Positions 26,354 through 35,050 of a DNA stretch of 64,000 bases are shown here, piece by piece. A program made the translations under genes and the position numbers. The first letter of the stretch is position 1; each line of letters begins with the position of its first letter. The stretch is from an uncultured Clostridia bacterium. Its GTDB lineage: Bacteria; Bacillota; Clostridia; TANB77; CAG-508. The stretch is taken from NCBI GenBank assembly GCA_934133165.1, contig CAKPAW010000007.1, positions 1-64,000 of the forward strand. Reading direction: 5' to 3'. The notes beneath the pieces were generated by a model that saw only the letters and a program-made list of their open reading frames with translations, was not told the origin of the DNA and ran no database searches.

Positions 26354-26896
26354 ATGGAAGAAACATTTGCAGAATATATTTTAAATGAAAAAGATTGGAT
26401 AAGAAAATTAGAAATAGCTTTTTATTTAGAGAAAAAAGCACGTATTTTCTTTGACAAATCAGTTATATTTAAAACAGAACTTGCAAAATTATTTATAGAA
26501 ATGATGAAAATAGATGTTGACGAAAACCTAGTATTAACAGCATGTTTGCTTTGCAATTGTAAAAAGCCACATAATCTTATAGATTTAGATAAAGTTAAAA
26601 CCTATGCAAAAGAAGGTGCCGAATATTTAAGTACTTTAGGATTTGATAAAAGATTTTGTAAAATATGCGAAGAAGTAAATAGATATTCAGGAAGTGAGCC
26701 AAGAGAAAAAGAAAGCGATATTTTAGAATTAGTCGATCACTTTGGAGGAATGCTTTTAGATAGACAAGAAAGAATAGGGATGCAAGTCGATGAAGCTTTG
26801 GTGTTACTTGAGCATAGAAATTTAAAAGGAAAAGATAATAGGTATTTAAAGAAATTTATTAGATTTGTTAACGGAATGCAGGAGGTGTATGTATAA
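26354..26896 (+). CDS. hypothetical protein, degenerate HD-like fold
   Basis: A 180-residue helical protein. The order of segments (LTACLLCNCKKPHNL where an active enzyme has a LLHDIGK type motif, then KTYAKEGAEYLSTLG, then LVDHFGGML) recalls an HD phosphohydrolase that has lost its His-Asp metal ligands. There is no signal or membrane segment. TAGGAGGT is well placed. The stop overlaps the next ATG (TAATG), so the two proteins are probably made together. HD ancestry is inference. Confidence 0.7.
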   Translation: MEETFAEYILNEKDWIRKLEIAFYLEKKARIFFDKSVIFKTELAKLFIEMMKIDVDENLVLTACLLCNCKKPHNLIDLDKVKTYAKEGAEYLSTLGFDKRFCKICEEVNRYSGSEPREKESDILELVDHFGGMLLDRQERIGMQVDEALVLLEHRNLKGKDNRYLKKFIRFVNGMQEVYV

Positions 26897-27129
26897 TGAG
26901 CGATTTACGTCCTAGTATAAGTTATTTAGCAAATGGATTTAATAAAACACAAAGCAGTAGAAATGCTGTAATATATGCGGTAGAATCAGAAAGCAAAATA
27001 AAACAAAAAATTAAAATTATGGAACAAAATGCTTGGAAAGAAGTAAATAAGACTACTCCAAAATTTGAATTTGACCCAAATGAAATAGAACCAATTATAT
27101 TAAGAATGAAAGAATCAGAAGAAAGGTAA
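26896..27129 (+). CDS. small hypothetical protein
   Basis: A 77-residue basic-to-acidic protein, start SDLRPSISYLANGFNKTQSSRNAVIYAVESE, with no cysteine, membrane span or known motif. It is translationally coupled to the gene before by TAATG, with GGAGGTG upstream, and followed by a hairpin. Unrecognised; the coupling suggests it is a partner of the degenerate HD-like protein. Confidence 0.65.
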   Translation: MSDLRPSISYLANGFNKTQSSRNAVIYAVESESKIKQKIKIMEQNAWKEVNKTTPKFEFDPNEIEPIILRMKESEER

Positions 27130-27136
27130 AAGAGAT

Positions 27137-27186
27137 AAAGCGTTTCTTTTTGAAATTAAAATATTTCGAAATGAAACGTTTTTATT
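27137..27186 (+). terminator. terminator
   Basis: AAGCGTTTC pairs with GAAACGTTT over a long A/T-rich loop with its own TTTGAAAT/ATTTCGAAA pairing, followed by TTATT. Confidence 0.6.
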
Positions 27187-27200
27187 AAGGTAAAATAATT

Positions 27201-28388
27201 ATGAACGAAATATTTGCAGATTTACACGTACATATAGGAAGATCTGAACAAGGAAAACCAATAAAAATAACAGCAGCAAGAAGTTTAAACTTTGCAAACA
27301 TAGCAAAAGAATGTTATGAAAGAAAAGGAATAAGTGTAGTAGGAATTATAGATTGTGCATCACCATATGTAATAGAAGACATAGAAAACTTTTTAAAAAC
27401 TGGTGAAGCATATGAAATAAAAGATGGAGGAATTATATACAAAGATAAAGTATGTATATTACTTGGAAGTGAAGTAGAAACTTCAGAAGTAGGCAGAAAT
27501 GGCCATAAAGGTGCAGCACATAATGTATGTTTCTTTCCACATTTAAAAGACATAAAAGGCTTTTCAAAAGAAATGAGCCATCATATAAAAAATATAACAC
27601 TTAGCACACAAAGGTCAGATTTATCTGGCTATGAACTAATAGACATAGTAGAAAAATACAATGGAATATTAATACCTGCACACATTTTTACACCACATAA
27701 AAGTTACTATGGAAATTGCACAGATAGATTAGAAAACATATTCAAAGAAAAGCTAAACAAAATATTTGCAGTAGAACTAGGGTTAAGTGCAGACACATTT
27801 TTAGCAGACACAATCTCTGAACTTGAAAGAATGACATTTGTAACAAATTCAGATGCACATTCACTTCCAAAAATTGCAAGAGAATACAACAAAATACAAG
27901 TAGAAGATATATCATTTAAGGAAATAGTTATGGCATTAAAAAATGAAGGTGGAAGAAAAGTGCTTGCAAACTATGGATTAGATCCAAAACTTGGCAAATA
28001 CCATAGAACATATTGCGATAATTGTGAGTCTGTTATTGAAACAAAACATCCAGTAGAAGTTTGTCCAAAATGTGGAAGCGATAAAGTTACCTTTGGTGTT
28101 TTTGATAGAATAGAATTAATAAAAGATAAAGAAAAGACAAAAAGCCCTAAAAATAGACCACCATACATATATCAAGTACCATTAGGATTTATACCAGGTG
28201 TCGGACCAAAATATATTACAAAATTATTAGATGCATTTAACACAGAAATGAATATATTACATAAACTTTCAAAAGATGATATAGAAGCTGTTGTAGGAGA
28301 AAAAATAGCAAATAAAATAATAGATGCAAGAGATGGAAACGTAAAAATAGAATCTGGTGGCGGAGGAGTCTACGGAAAAGTTAAATAA
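27201..28388 (+). CDS. endonuclease Q-family DNA repair nuclease
   Basis: A 395-residue PHP-type endonuclease of the EndoQ group, which nicks DNA 5-prime of deaminated bases. The PHP start FADLHVHIGRS gives His9 and His11; SEVETSE, GHKGAAHNVCFF, PAHIFTPHKSYYG and TNSDAHSLPK supply the other metal ligands. A zinc ribbon (YCDNCE ... VCPKCGS, about residues 272-294) and a helix-hairpin-helix-like end (FIPGVGPKYITKLLDAF) bind DNA. The family is best known from archaea and is patchy in bacteria. Gene order and ribosome site are ordinary. Confidence 0.85.
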   Translation: MNEIFADLHVHIGRSEQGKPIKITAARSLNFANIAKECYERKGISVVGIIDCASPYVIEDIENFLKTGEAYEIKDGGIIYKDKVCILLGSEVETSEVGRNGHKGAAHNVCFFPHLKDIKGFSKEMSHHIKNITLSTQRSDLSGYELIDIVEKYNGILIPAHIFTPHKSYYGNCTDRLENIFKEKLNKIFAVELGLSADTFLADTISELERMTFVTNSDAHSLPKIAREYNKIQVEDISFKEIVMALKNEGGRKVLANYGLDPKLGKYHRTYCDNCESVIETKHPVEVCPKCGSDKVTFGVFDRIELIKDKEKTKSPKNRPPYIYQVPLGFIPGVGPKYITKLLDAFNTEMNILHKLSKDDIEAVVGEKIANKIIDARDGNVKIESGGGGVYGKVK

Positions 28389-28409
28389 ATTATTAAAAAT
28401 CATAAAAAT

Positions 28410-28446
28410 AAGGAAAATTCATATAGAATAATTTTTCCTTGTTTTT
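28410..28446 (+). terminator. terminator after the EndoQ gene
   Basis: AAGGAAAAT pairs with ATTTTTCCTT, followed by GTTTTT. Confidence 0.7.
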
Positions 28447-28477
28447 AAATTTTTAAGCTCATTCCTAAAATTTAAAA
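28447..28477. repeat. A/T-armed hairpin, degenerate repeat copy
   Basis: Matches 40538-40568 at 28 of 31 bases (AAATTTTTAAGC ... CCTAAAATTTAAAA). The other copy carries an intact inverted GGGACGT core, here decayed to AGGAAT. Lies upstream of spoIIM. Confidence 0.6.
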
Positions 28478-28547
28478 ATGAATTTAAAATTGTTCTAAAA
28501 AGTTTTTTTATAGAATACACATTATGTATAAACAAAAGGAGGAAACT

Positions 28548-29195
28548 ATGAGGAAACAAGAGAAAAGACAAATTAGAACATTAAAAAATATAGTAAAAGA
28601 ACACGTATATATTAATTTAAAACAATATTTAATTGTTTCAGTATTATTTATAATAGGGGTTATTATATCAGTAATTTTTATTAACAATGATAACAATACA
28701 GGAAATAGTCAAATTGGAAATAATATTACAACTTTTATAGAATGTTTGAAAACAGATTATCAAGTAGATAAAGTAAAATTATTAAAAGAACTTATTATAA
28801 ACAATATATTTACTGCATTTATATTATGGTTTATGGGATGTGTTGTAATAGGAATTCCAATTGTGTATGGAATAATTGTATATAGAGGATTTTCATTAGG
28901 ATACACAATTTCAACAATTATTTTAACACTTGGAACATGGAAAGGAATAATGTTTTCTTTAATAACTTTACTATTGCAAAATTTAATAATAATACCATGT
29001 ATTTTTGCAATATCAGTAAGTGGAACAAAACTATATAAAGTAATATTAAAAGATAAAAGAAAAGAAAATATAAAAATAGAAATTATAAGACATACAATAT
29101 TTTCTCTTATTGTTTTATGCTTTCTAATATTATCTTCATTTATTGAAGTATACATATCAGATACATTACTTGGGGTATGTGTAAAATATTTTTAA
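28548..29195 (+). CDS. spoIIM: stage II sporulation protein M
   Basis: A 215-residue membrane protein of the SpoIIM/DUF95 family, the scaffold that holds SpoIID and SpoIIP at the septal membrane during engulfment. Membrane segments at about 29-47, 86-110, 118-140, 145-170 and 190-210. The family core NNIFTAFILWFMGCVVIGIP followed by YRGFSLGYTIS is clear. AAAGGAGG is 5 bases before the ATG at 28548; an earlier in-frame ATG at 28524 has no ribosome site. The partner SpoIIP is at 2810. Confidence 0.93.
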   Translation: MRKQEKRQIRTLKNIVKEHVYINLKQYLIVSVLFIIGVIISVIFINNDNNTGNSQIGNNITTFIECLKTDYQVDKVKLLKELIINNIFTAFILWFMGCVVIGIPIVYGIIVYRGFSLGYTISTIILTLGTWKGIMFSLITLLLQNLIIIPCIFAISVSGTKLYKVILKDKRKENIKIEIIRHTIFSLIVLCFLILSSFIEVYISDTLLGVCVKYF

Positions 29196-29348
29196 ATACA
29201 AATGTTGAAAAATGAAATAAAAACAAAAATAACATAAAAAAATTATATTTTTTTTAGAAAAATGTCTTTACATTTTTCATTTAATTTGATATAACATATA
29301 CAGTTTACGTAAGGTAAAGAAAAATAAATGATAGGGGAGCTAAATAAA

Positions 29349-30230
29349 ATGGAAAAACAAGTAAAACTTTTTTTAGAATTTCTTCAAAATGATAAAAAAG
29401 CATCAGACAATACTTTGCAATCATACAGAAGGGATATAGTATATTACAGCAAATACTTAGAAAGTAATAATTTAAATTATGCAAAAATTAAAGAAGAAGA
29501 TATTAAAGAATATTTAGAACATTTACAATCAATAGGTAAAAAGCCATCTACAATATCAAGATGTTTAGCTTCAATACGTTCTTTTTACCAATTCTTAGTA
29601 AGAAATAAAAAAGTAAAAGCAGATCCAACTGCACATATACAATCACCAAAAATCGAAAAAAGAACACCAAGTGTTTTAACAGCAAAAGAAGTAGAATTAT
29701 TATTAGACCAACCTAAAGATATAGATTTAAAAGGAACTAGAGACAAAGCAATGTTAGAATTTGCTTATGCTACAGGAATGAGAGTTACAGAAATCATATC
29801 TTTAGATGTAAAAGACGTAAAATTAGATGAAGGATATGTAGTTTGCCATTCAGGCTCAAAACAAAGAAACATTCCTTTAGGAACACTATCATTAAAAGCA
29901 CTAAAAGAATATATAGAAGAAGCAAGACCTGTATTAATTAGAGACGAAAAAGTAGAAGCTTTATTTGTTAATGTCAATGGTCAAAGATTAACAAGACAAG
30001 GTTTTTGGAAAATAGTAAAATATTATAAAGAGCAAGCACACATTACAAAAGATATTACACCACACGTATTAAGACATTCGTTTGCAACACATCTTTTACA
30101 AAATGGTGCAGACTTAAAAGCAATACAAACAATGCTTGGACATTCAGATATTTCTTCAACACAAGTATATATGCAATTCCAAGATAGTGGATTAAAAAAT
30201 ATATATAAAAAAGCACATCCAAGAGCTTAA
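29349..30230 (+). CDS. xerD: tyrosine recombinase XerD
   Basis: A 293-residue site-specific tyrosine recombinase. The N-terminal SAM-like core-binding domain (LEFLQNDKKASDNTLQSY) is followed by the catalytic domain with the Arg in ATGMRVTEIISL, the HVLRHSFATHLL His-x-x-Arg, LGHSDISSTQ and the nucleophile Tyr in QVYMQ. XerC/D pairs resolve chromosome dimers at dif. It directly follows spoIIM, a usual clostridial order, and no mobile element is near, so a housekeeping role is preferred. AGGGGAGC favours the ATG at 29349 over one at 29328. Confidence 0.93.
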   Translation: MEKQVKLFLEFLQNDKKASDNTLQSYRRDIVYYSKYLESNNLNYAKIKEEDIKEYLEHLQSIGKKPSTISRCLASIRSFYQFLVRNKKVKADPTAHIQSPKIEKRTPSVLTAKEVELLLDQPKDIDLKGTRDKAMLEFAYATGMRVTEIISLDVKDVKLDEGYVVCHSGSKQRNIPLGTLSLKALKEYIEEARPVLIRDEKVEALFVNVNGQRLTRQGFWKIVKYYKEQAHITKDITPHVLRHSFATHLLQNGADLKAIQTMLGHSDISSTQVYMQFQDSGLKNIYKKAHPRA

Positions 30231-30330
30231 TTAGAATTAAAGCTAGTTTTATAAAATAAAAACGAGTCAAAGATTTCATAACAAATATAAATTTTAGAAA
30301 AATCTTAGGCTCGTTAATTTCATATAGTAC

Positions 30331-30372
30331 AAAGATAAGAGGTGGTATTCTTTAAGACCACCTCTTATCTTT
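30331..30372. terminator. long bidirectional terminator
   Basis: AAAGATAAGAGGTGGT pairs perfectly (16 bases) with ACCACCTCTTATCTTT. The right arm contains the last codons and stop of the minus-strand gene. Confidence 0.9.
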
Positions 30373-31075
30373 CATCACCCATGTCAATTTCAACATCAAC
30401 AATTTCATTATTAGCTCCAAGTTCTGTATAAGAACCAGAAGATTTACCAACAGAAGTTTTACCTTTTAGATCATCACTTGAAACTTTTTTTAATGGTTCA
30501 GCATGTTTTAAAAAATAAAAACCTTCTTTATTATAAACTGTATTAGAATCAGGAAACACAACAAATTCCTGATTATTATTATTTTTAAATTCAACCCAAG
30601 TATCTAAACTTCTTGCTTTATCTGCAATGCCATAAGTATATCCAGTAACAACACTATTTGGAAAAGTAAGCATTTGTGAAATATATTCTGAACGAAAACA
30701 GCTTCTATTTACGAGATTACTTTCTTTATTTGAAGGTATAACATTTTGAATACCTGGAATAATATCTGACAATTTTGAAACTTTAATAGTATTTGAGGCA
30801 GTTTTAATAGATATTGTATCATTTTTTTCTACAATATCTTCTACGATTTTATTATTTTTTATACTTTCTAAAAGTTTTTCTCTTTTTTCATTAGATAATT
30901 TTGCATTGTTTAATTCAAAAATAGAATGATCAATAGAATATTCATCTAAATAAACGTTACCTGCTTTACTTAGCAATTCAAATACTTTCTTCTTATCTCT
31001 ATTTTTAGTTGCATCATAAAAAGATTGATTCCATTGTTTATCTTCTAAAGAAAAAGATTTATAACTTTCATACAT
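30365..31075 (-). CDS. hypothetical protein, possible transglutaminase/papain-like fold
   Basis: A 236-residue soluble protein I do not recognise. The first 110 residues are charged and helical. From about 120 the order NRSCFRSEYISQM, then TGYTYGIADKARSLDTWVEF, then FVVFPDSNTVYNKEGFYFL resembles the Cys...His...Asp layout of transglutaminase-like domains, with Asp in place of the usual His of an LHSW motif; this is a weak similarity. The tail is acidic. It has its own promoter, AAGAAGGTG ribosome site and a terminator that overlaps its stop. Confidence 0.65.
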   Translation of the reverse strand: MYESYKSFSLEDKQWNQSFYDATKNRDKKKVFELLSKAGNVYLDEYSIDHSIFELNNAKLSNEKREKLLESIKNNKIVEDIVEKNDTISIKTASNTIKVSKLSDIIPGIQNVIPSNKESNLVNRSCFRSEYISQMLTFPNSVVTGYTYGIADKARSLDTWVEFKNNNNQEFVVFPDSNTVYNKEGFYFLKHAEPLKKVSSDDLKGKTSVGKSSGSYTELGANNEIVDVEIDMGDER

Positions 31076-31108
31076 ATAAAATCACCTTCTTTTTTCAAAT
31101 ACATAATA

Positions 31109-31137
31109 ATTATACCATAAACTGGGAAAAAAAGCAA
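31109..31137 (-). promoter_or_regulatory. promoter of the 30365-31075 gene
   Basis: On the minus strand TTGCTT, 17 bases, TATAAT. Confidence 0.65.
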
Positions 31138-31210
31138 ATCTATGTAAAATTATGCAAATAAAAGACTTTCGAAATTAGATATATTATTTATAATAAATAT
31201 ATCTGAACAT

Positions 31211-31238
31211 TTGCATAAATAAAAAAATATGGTATAAT
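31211..31238 (+). promoter_or_regulatory. promoter of the DUF1294 gene
   Basis: TTGCAT, 16 bases, TATAAT. Confidence 0.65.
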
Positions 31239-31278
31239 TTGACTGAATTTGTATAAATATAGAAAAAAGGAGAAAATT

Positions 31279-31584
31279 ATGTTTGAAAATACCATTGATC
31301 TAAGCAAAATATTTAATTTACAAAATGCAATCATATATTTAATTTTGATAAATATTATCACGTTTGTGGTAATGGGAATAGATAAGAAAAAAGCTACATT
31401 TGGAAAGTGGAGAATAAAAGAATCAGTATTATTTACATTAGTACTTTTAGGCGGAGGAGTCGGAGGAATAGCCGGAATGTATGTATTTAGGCATAAGACT
31501 AAAAAAATGAGATTTGTCATTGGATTTCCTGCAATATTAATATTTGAAATTTTTGTAATTATATATTATACTTTTATTGCATAA
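31279..31584 (+). CDS. DUF1294 membrane protein
   Basis: A 101-residue membrane protein of the DUF1294 family. The signature is complete: a first membrane helix, then GIDKKKATFGKWRIKE, a Gly-rich GGGVGGIAGMYVFRHKTKK loop, and a last helix. Three membrane segments in all. Function is unknown in the family. AAAAGGAG precedes the ATG at 31279; an in-frame ATG at 31249 lies before that site. It is followed 25 bases later by the CmpB-type gene. Confidence 0.85.
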   Translation: MFENTIDLSKIFNLQNAIIYLILINIITFVVMGIDKKKATFGKWRIKESVLFTLVLLGGGVGGIAGMYVFRHKTKKMRFVIGFPAILIFEIFVIIYYTFIA

Positions 31585-31609
31585 TAATGTCGAAAAAAGG
31601 AGAATAAAG

Positions 31610-32500
31610 ATGGAAAAAGAAAATATACAAAAAGAAGAAAAAAAATCTTTAACAATTTTTGGAGTAAGTATTTGGAGAATATTTGCATATTTCATTATTT
31701 ATAGTGTAATAGGTTACATTATAGAAACAGTATTTGGAATGATGACAAAAGGAGTATGGGAGAGTAGACAAAGTTTTTTATATGGACCATTTTGTGCAAT
31801 ATATGGATTAGGCGCAGTAGTAATGATATTATCGCTTCAATATTTTAACAAAAACTATAATACATTATTTATAGGAGGGTTTATAGTAGGTTCAATTGTA
31901 GAATACATTGTTAGTTGGTATGGAGATATATTTTTAAATGTAAAATGGTGGGACTATTCAGATATGCCATTAAATATTAATGGTAGAATATGCGTGTTCT
32001 TTTCATTATTCTGGGGATTTTTAGCAATTTATTTGATGATGCATGCAAACCCAAGAGTAGATAAATTAATAGATAAAATAAAATCAAAAATATCAATTAA
32101 AAAATTAAAAACTATAACAATAATTGTTATAATTTTTATGATGGTAGATTGCATAATTACAGGTGTTGCAATAAAATTATTTACAATTAGAAAAGTGCAT
32201 GAGTATGATCTTAAAGTTTCAAATAAACAAGAAGTTGAAGAAGCATATAATGCTATATATGGAAATGAAGGCTTAAATAACTTTATAATGAGTTGGGCTG
32301 GGGATAAAAAAATGATAATGACATTTCCAAATTTAAAGACTCAAGATGAAAATGGAAACATGATATACTTAGACATGTATGTGGGAGATATTAAGCCATA
32401 TTATTACAAATTTAATTCTACATGGAGAGGCGATTTAGTAAAAATTTTAAAACATCAAACAGAAGATGTGGCAATAGGGACGCCCCTTAATGCCACATAA
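31610..32500 (+). CDS. putative ABC-transporter type IV (CmpB) membrane protein
   Basis: A 296-residue membrane protein with the CmpB-like domain (ABC_trans_CmpB) at about 25-190: SVIGYIIETVFGMM, SFLYGPFCAIYGLGA, WWDYSDMPLNINGRICVFFS and the WGFLAIYLM helix. About five membrane segments. The tail of about 90 residues is soluble. The last ten codons (VAIGTPLNAT) are encoded by a GGGACG repeat, so the normal C-terminus has been replaced by repeat insertion. AAAAGGAG favours the ATG at 31610. Transport function is only a family name and is unproven. Confidence 0.8.
   Translation: MEKENIQKEEKKSLTIFGVSIWRIFAYFIIYSVIGYIIETVFGMMTKGVWESRQSFLYGPFCAIYGLGAVVMILSLQYFNKNYNTLFIGGFIVGSIVEYIVSWYGDIFLNVKWWDYSDMPLNINGRICVFFSLFWGFLAIYLMMHANPRVDKLIDKIKSKISIKKLKTITIIVIIFMMVDCIITGVAIKLFTIRKVHEYDLKVSNKQEVEEAYNAIYGNEGLNNFIMSWAGDKKMIMTFPNLKTQDENGNMIYLDMYVGDIKPYYYKFNSTWRGDLVKILKHQTEDVAIGTPLNAT
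32468..32496. repeat. GGGACG-core hairpin repeat, copy 5
   Basis: GTGGCA and TGCCAC arms around ATAGGGACGCCCCTTAA. It lies inside the 3-prime end of the CmpB-type gene. It is the inverted partner of copy 6. Confidence 0.85.
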
Positions 32501-32577
32501 ATGTCAAAATTGACACTGCATAAGATATAAGAAAGTAAAATTAAAAAGAATTATGACTACTCAAACTAATATAAAAA

Positions 32578-32606
32578 GTGGCAAAAAGGGGCGTCCCTAT
32601 TGCCAC
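32578..32606. repeat. GGGACG-core hairpin repeat, copy 6 (inverted)
   Basis: GTGGCA and TGCCAC arms around AAAAGGGGCGTCCCTAT. Its reverse complement differs from copy 5 at two of 29 bases. The pair flanks 81 bases and lies just before the ribosome site of the HD gene. Confidence 0.85.
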
Positions 32607-32622
32607 AAAAAAGGAGAAAATA

Positions 32623-33153
32623 ATGAAAGAAGAATTTATAAATTTATTAAAACAAATAGATAGAGAAGGAATGGATAAATTAATAGAATTTTTAGAACGC
32701 ACAGATTTTTTTGAAGCACCTGCTAGTACTAGATTCCATGGATGCTTTAAAGGGGGTCTTTTAGAGCATAGCATGAAAGTATATGAAATATTAAAAACTA
32801 AAACAGAAGATTCAGATTCTGTAAAAATAATTGCATTATTACATGATGTATGTAAGGCTAATTTTTATAAAGTAGACTATCGTAATGCAAAAAATGAGCA
32901 AGGAGTATGGGAAAAAGTTCCTTACTACACAGTAGATGATACAATTCCATATGGACACGGAGAAAAATCTGTAATGATGATTTCAGAATTTATAAAATTA
33001 ACACCAGAAGAAAGATATGCTATTCGTTGGCATATGGGGTTTACAGAGCCAAAAGAATTATATGGAACGATAGGAATAGCATATAAAAAATATCCAATAG
33101 CATTGCTTGTACACGAGGCAGATTTAGAAGCTACATATTTTTATGATATATAA
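32623..33153 (+). CDS. HD-domain hydrolase
   Basis: A 176-residue HD phosphohydrolase. Metal ligands are visible in order: GGLLEHSMKVYE (His), ALLHDVCKANFY (His-Asp), YGHGEKSVMMI (His), IRWHMGFTE (His) and the closing HEADLEATYFYDI Asp. It lacks the OB domain of YhaM-type exonucleases, and the substrate is unknown. The ATG at 32623 follows AAAAGGAG; an open GTG start within the upstream repeat is not used for that reason. Confidence 0.85.
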   Translation: MKEEFINLLKQIDREGMDKLIEFLERTDFFEAPASTRFHGCFKGGLLEHSMKVYEILKTKTEDSDSVKIIALLHDVCKANFYKVDYRNAKNEQGVWEKVPYYTVDDTIPYGHGEKSVMMISEFIKLTPEERYAIRWHMGFTEPKELYGTIGIAYKKYPIALLVHEADLEATYFYDI

Positions 33154-33216
33154 TTTTGAACTGGTAGTCAGTTTAGTTGTAGTACTAAAATTAGTATGTT
33201 AAAATAAATGAGAAAG

Positions 33217-33246
33217 AGATAGTAATAATACTACTATCTTTTTTTA
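33217..33246 (+). terminator. terminator after the HD gene
   Basis: AGATAGTA and TACTATCT stem, then six T. Confidence 0.75.
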
Positions 33247-33313
33247 CATAATAGGAATTTTCTAAAAAAATATGGAAATTCTATTTATATAAATTTATTA
33301 GGAGTGAAAAATT

Positions 33314-35032
33314 ATGAATTTAAAAAACAAAATTTATGATGTAAAAGAATTTAAGAATATAAGAGAAATTATGAATAATTCTATAGAAAAATATCCAGAA
33401 AACAAAGCTTTTATTATTAAAAATAAGGATAAGAATAAAGAAAAGTACACAAATATAACATATAGAGAATTTGGAGAGCAAATAAATTCTTTTGGTTCTG
33501 CTCTAATAAATAGAGGTTTAAAAAACAAACATATAGCAGTTATTAGTCCAAATCGCTATGAATGGGCATTAACATATTATGCAGTATTAAACGGAACAGG
33601 AATATTAGTGCCATTGGATAAAGGACTTCCAGATAGTGAAATAGAATCTTTATTACAAAGAAGTCATTCAAATGCAGTCATTTTCGATAAAAAGTATGAA
33701 GAAATAATGGAACAAATAAAAGAAAATAAAACAACAAGTGTAACAGAATTTATTTGCATGGATGAAAATGACACATTTCCTTCTATAAATGAATTATTAA
33801 CAGAAGGAAAAGAATTGTTAAATCAAGGTTATAGAGAATTTTTAGATGCAAAAATAAATGAAGAAGAAATGAGTATTATTTTATTTACTTCAGGAACAAC
33901 TTCTGCTTCTAAAGCAGTAATGCTTTCTCATAAAAATATAGCTTCAAATCTTTATGCTTTAAATAGTGCAGAAAAAATTTACGATACAGATGTAAATTTA
34001 GCATTTCTACCATTTCACCATACATTTGGAAGCACAGGATTATTATTCTTCTTATCAAATGGTGCAACTAATGTGTTCTGTGATGGAATAAGACATATAC
34101 AAAGTAACTTAAAAGAATACAAAGTAACAACTTTTGTATGTGTTCCATTATTATTAGAAGCAATGTACAAAAAAATAATGAAAGAAATAGAAAAGCAAGG
34201 AAAAGAAAAATTAATAAAAAGAATTATACCAATAACAAACTTTTTGTTAAAACTTAAAATAGATATAAGAAGAAAAGTATTTAAAGATATTATAAATAGT
34301 TTAGGTGGAAATATACGTTTTATAGTAAGTGGAGCATCAGGAATAGACAAAAAAGTAGCAAAAGGATTTAATGATTTTGGAATATTAACAGTTCAAGGTT
34401 ATGGATTAACAGAAACTTCACCAGTTTTATCAGCTGAAAATGAAAATTGTATACGTTATGGTTCAATAGGTTATCCAATGGCAAATGTAGAAATAAAAAT
34501 AGATAATCCAAATGAAGAAGGAATTGGCGAAATTATAGCAAAAGGACCAAATGTAATGCTTGGATATTACGAAAATGAAGAAGCAACAAATGAAGTTATA
34601 GTAGATGGTTGGTTTCATACAGGTGATTTAGCGTATAGAGATAAAGATGGATACATTTTTATAGCAGGAAGAAAGAAAAATGTTATAGTACTAAAAAACG
34701 GAAAAAACATTTACCCAGAAGAATTAGAGATATTAATAAATGATTTACCATATGTAGAAGAAAGCATGGTATTTGGTATGCCAAAAGAAGATGACTTAGT
34801 AGTTTCAGCGAAAATAGTATATAATAAAGAATTTAAAGAAAAGAACAATTATACAGAAGAAGAACTAAGAGAAAAAATATGGCAAGATATAAAAGAAATA
34901 AATAAAGAACTACCAACATATCAACACATAAAAAATATAATAGTAACAGACGAACCTATGATCAAAACAACTACAGCAAAAGTAAAAAGATACGAGGAAA
35001 TAAAAAAGATTATAGAAAATGATGCAAAATAA
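33314..35032 (+). CDS. AMP-dependent synthetase / long-chain acyl-CoA ligase
   Basis: A 572-residue adenylate-forming ligase. The P-loop is ILFTSGTTSASKAVMLSHKN at about residue 192, followed by LPFHHTFGSTG, YGLTETSPVLS, the hinge-side FHTGDLAYRDKDGYIFIAGR and the catalytic C-terminal Lys region (TTTAKVKRYE). The sequence type fits fatty acid activation; the exact chain is unknown. It has no TE, carrier or membrane segment. AGGAG precedes the ATG. The hemolysin III gene follows 18 bases later and is probably co-transcribed. Confidence 0.9.
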   Translation: MNLKNKIYDVKEFKNIREIMNNSIEKYPENKAFIIKNKDKNKEKYTNITYREFGEQINSFGSALINRGLKNKHIAVISPNRYEWALTYYAVLNGTGILVPLDKGLPDSEIESLLQRSHSNAVIFDKKYEEIMEQIKENKTTSVTEFICMDENDTFPSINELLTEGKELLNQGYREFLDAKINEEEMSIILFTSGTTSASKAVMLSHKNIASNLYALNSAEKIYDTDVNLAFLPFHHTFGSTGLLFFLSNGATNVFCDGIRHIQSNLKEYKVTTFVCVPLLLEAMYKKIMKEIEKQGKEKLIKRIIPITNFLLKLKIDIRRKVFKDIINSLGGNIRFIVSGASGIDKKVAKGFNDFGILTVQGYGLTETSPVLSAENENCIRYGSIGYPMANVEIKIDNPNEEGIGEIIAKGPNVMLGYYENEEATNEVIVDGWFHTGDLAYRDKDGYIFIAGRKKNVIVLKNGKNIYPEELEILINDLPYVEESMVFGMPKEDDLVVSAKIVYNKEFKEKNNYTEEELREKIWQDIKEINKELPTYQHIKNIIVTDEPMIKTTTAKVKRYEEIKKIIENDAK

Positions 35033-35050
35033 AAATGGAGGTAAGTTAAA

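Noticed and set aside
29349..30230. Integrase of a mobile element
   Set aside because: Sequence and position after spoIIM fit chromosomal XerD; no att-like repeats, phage or conjugation genes lie nearby.
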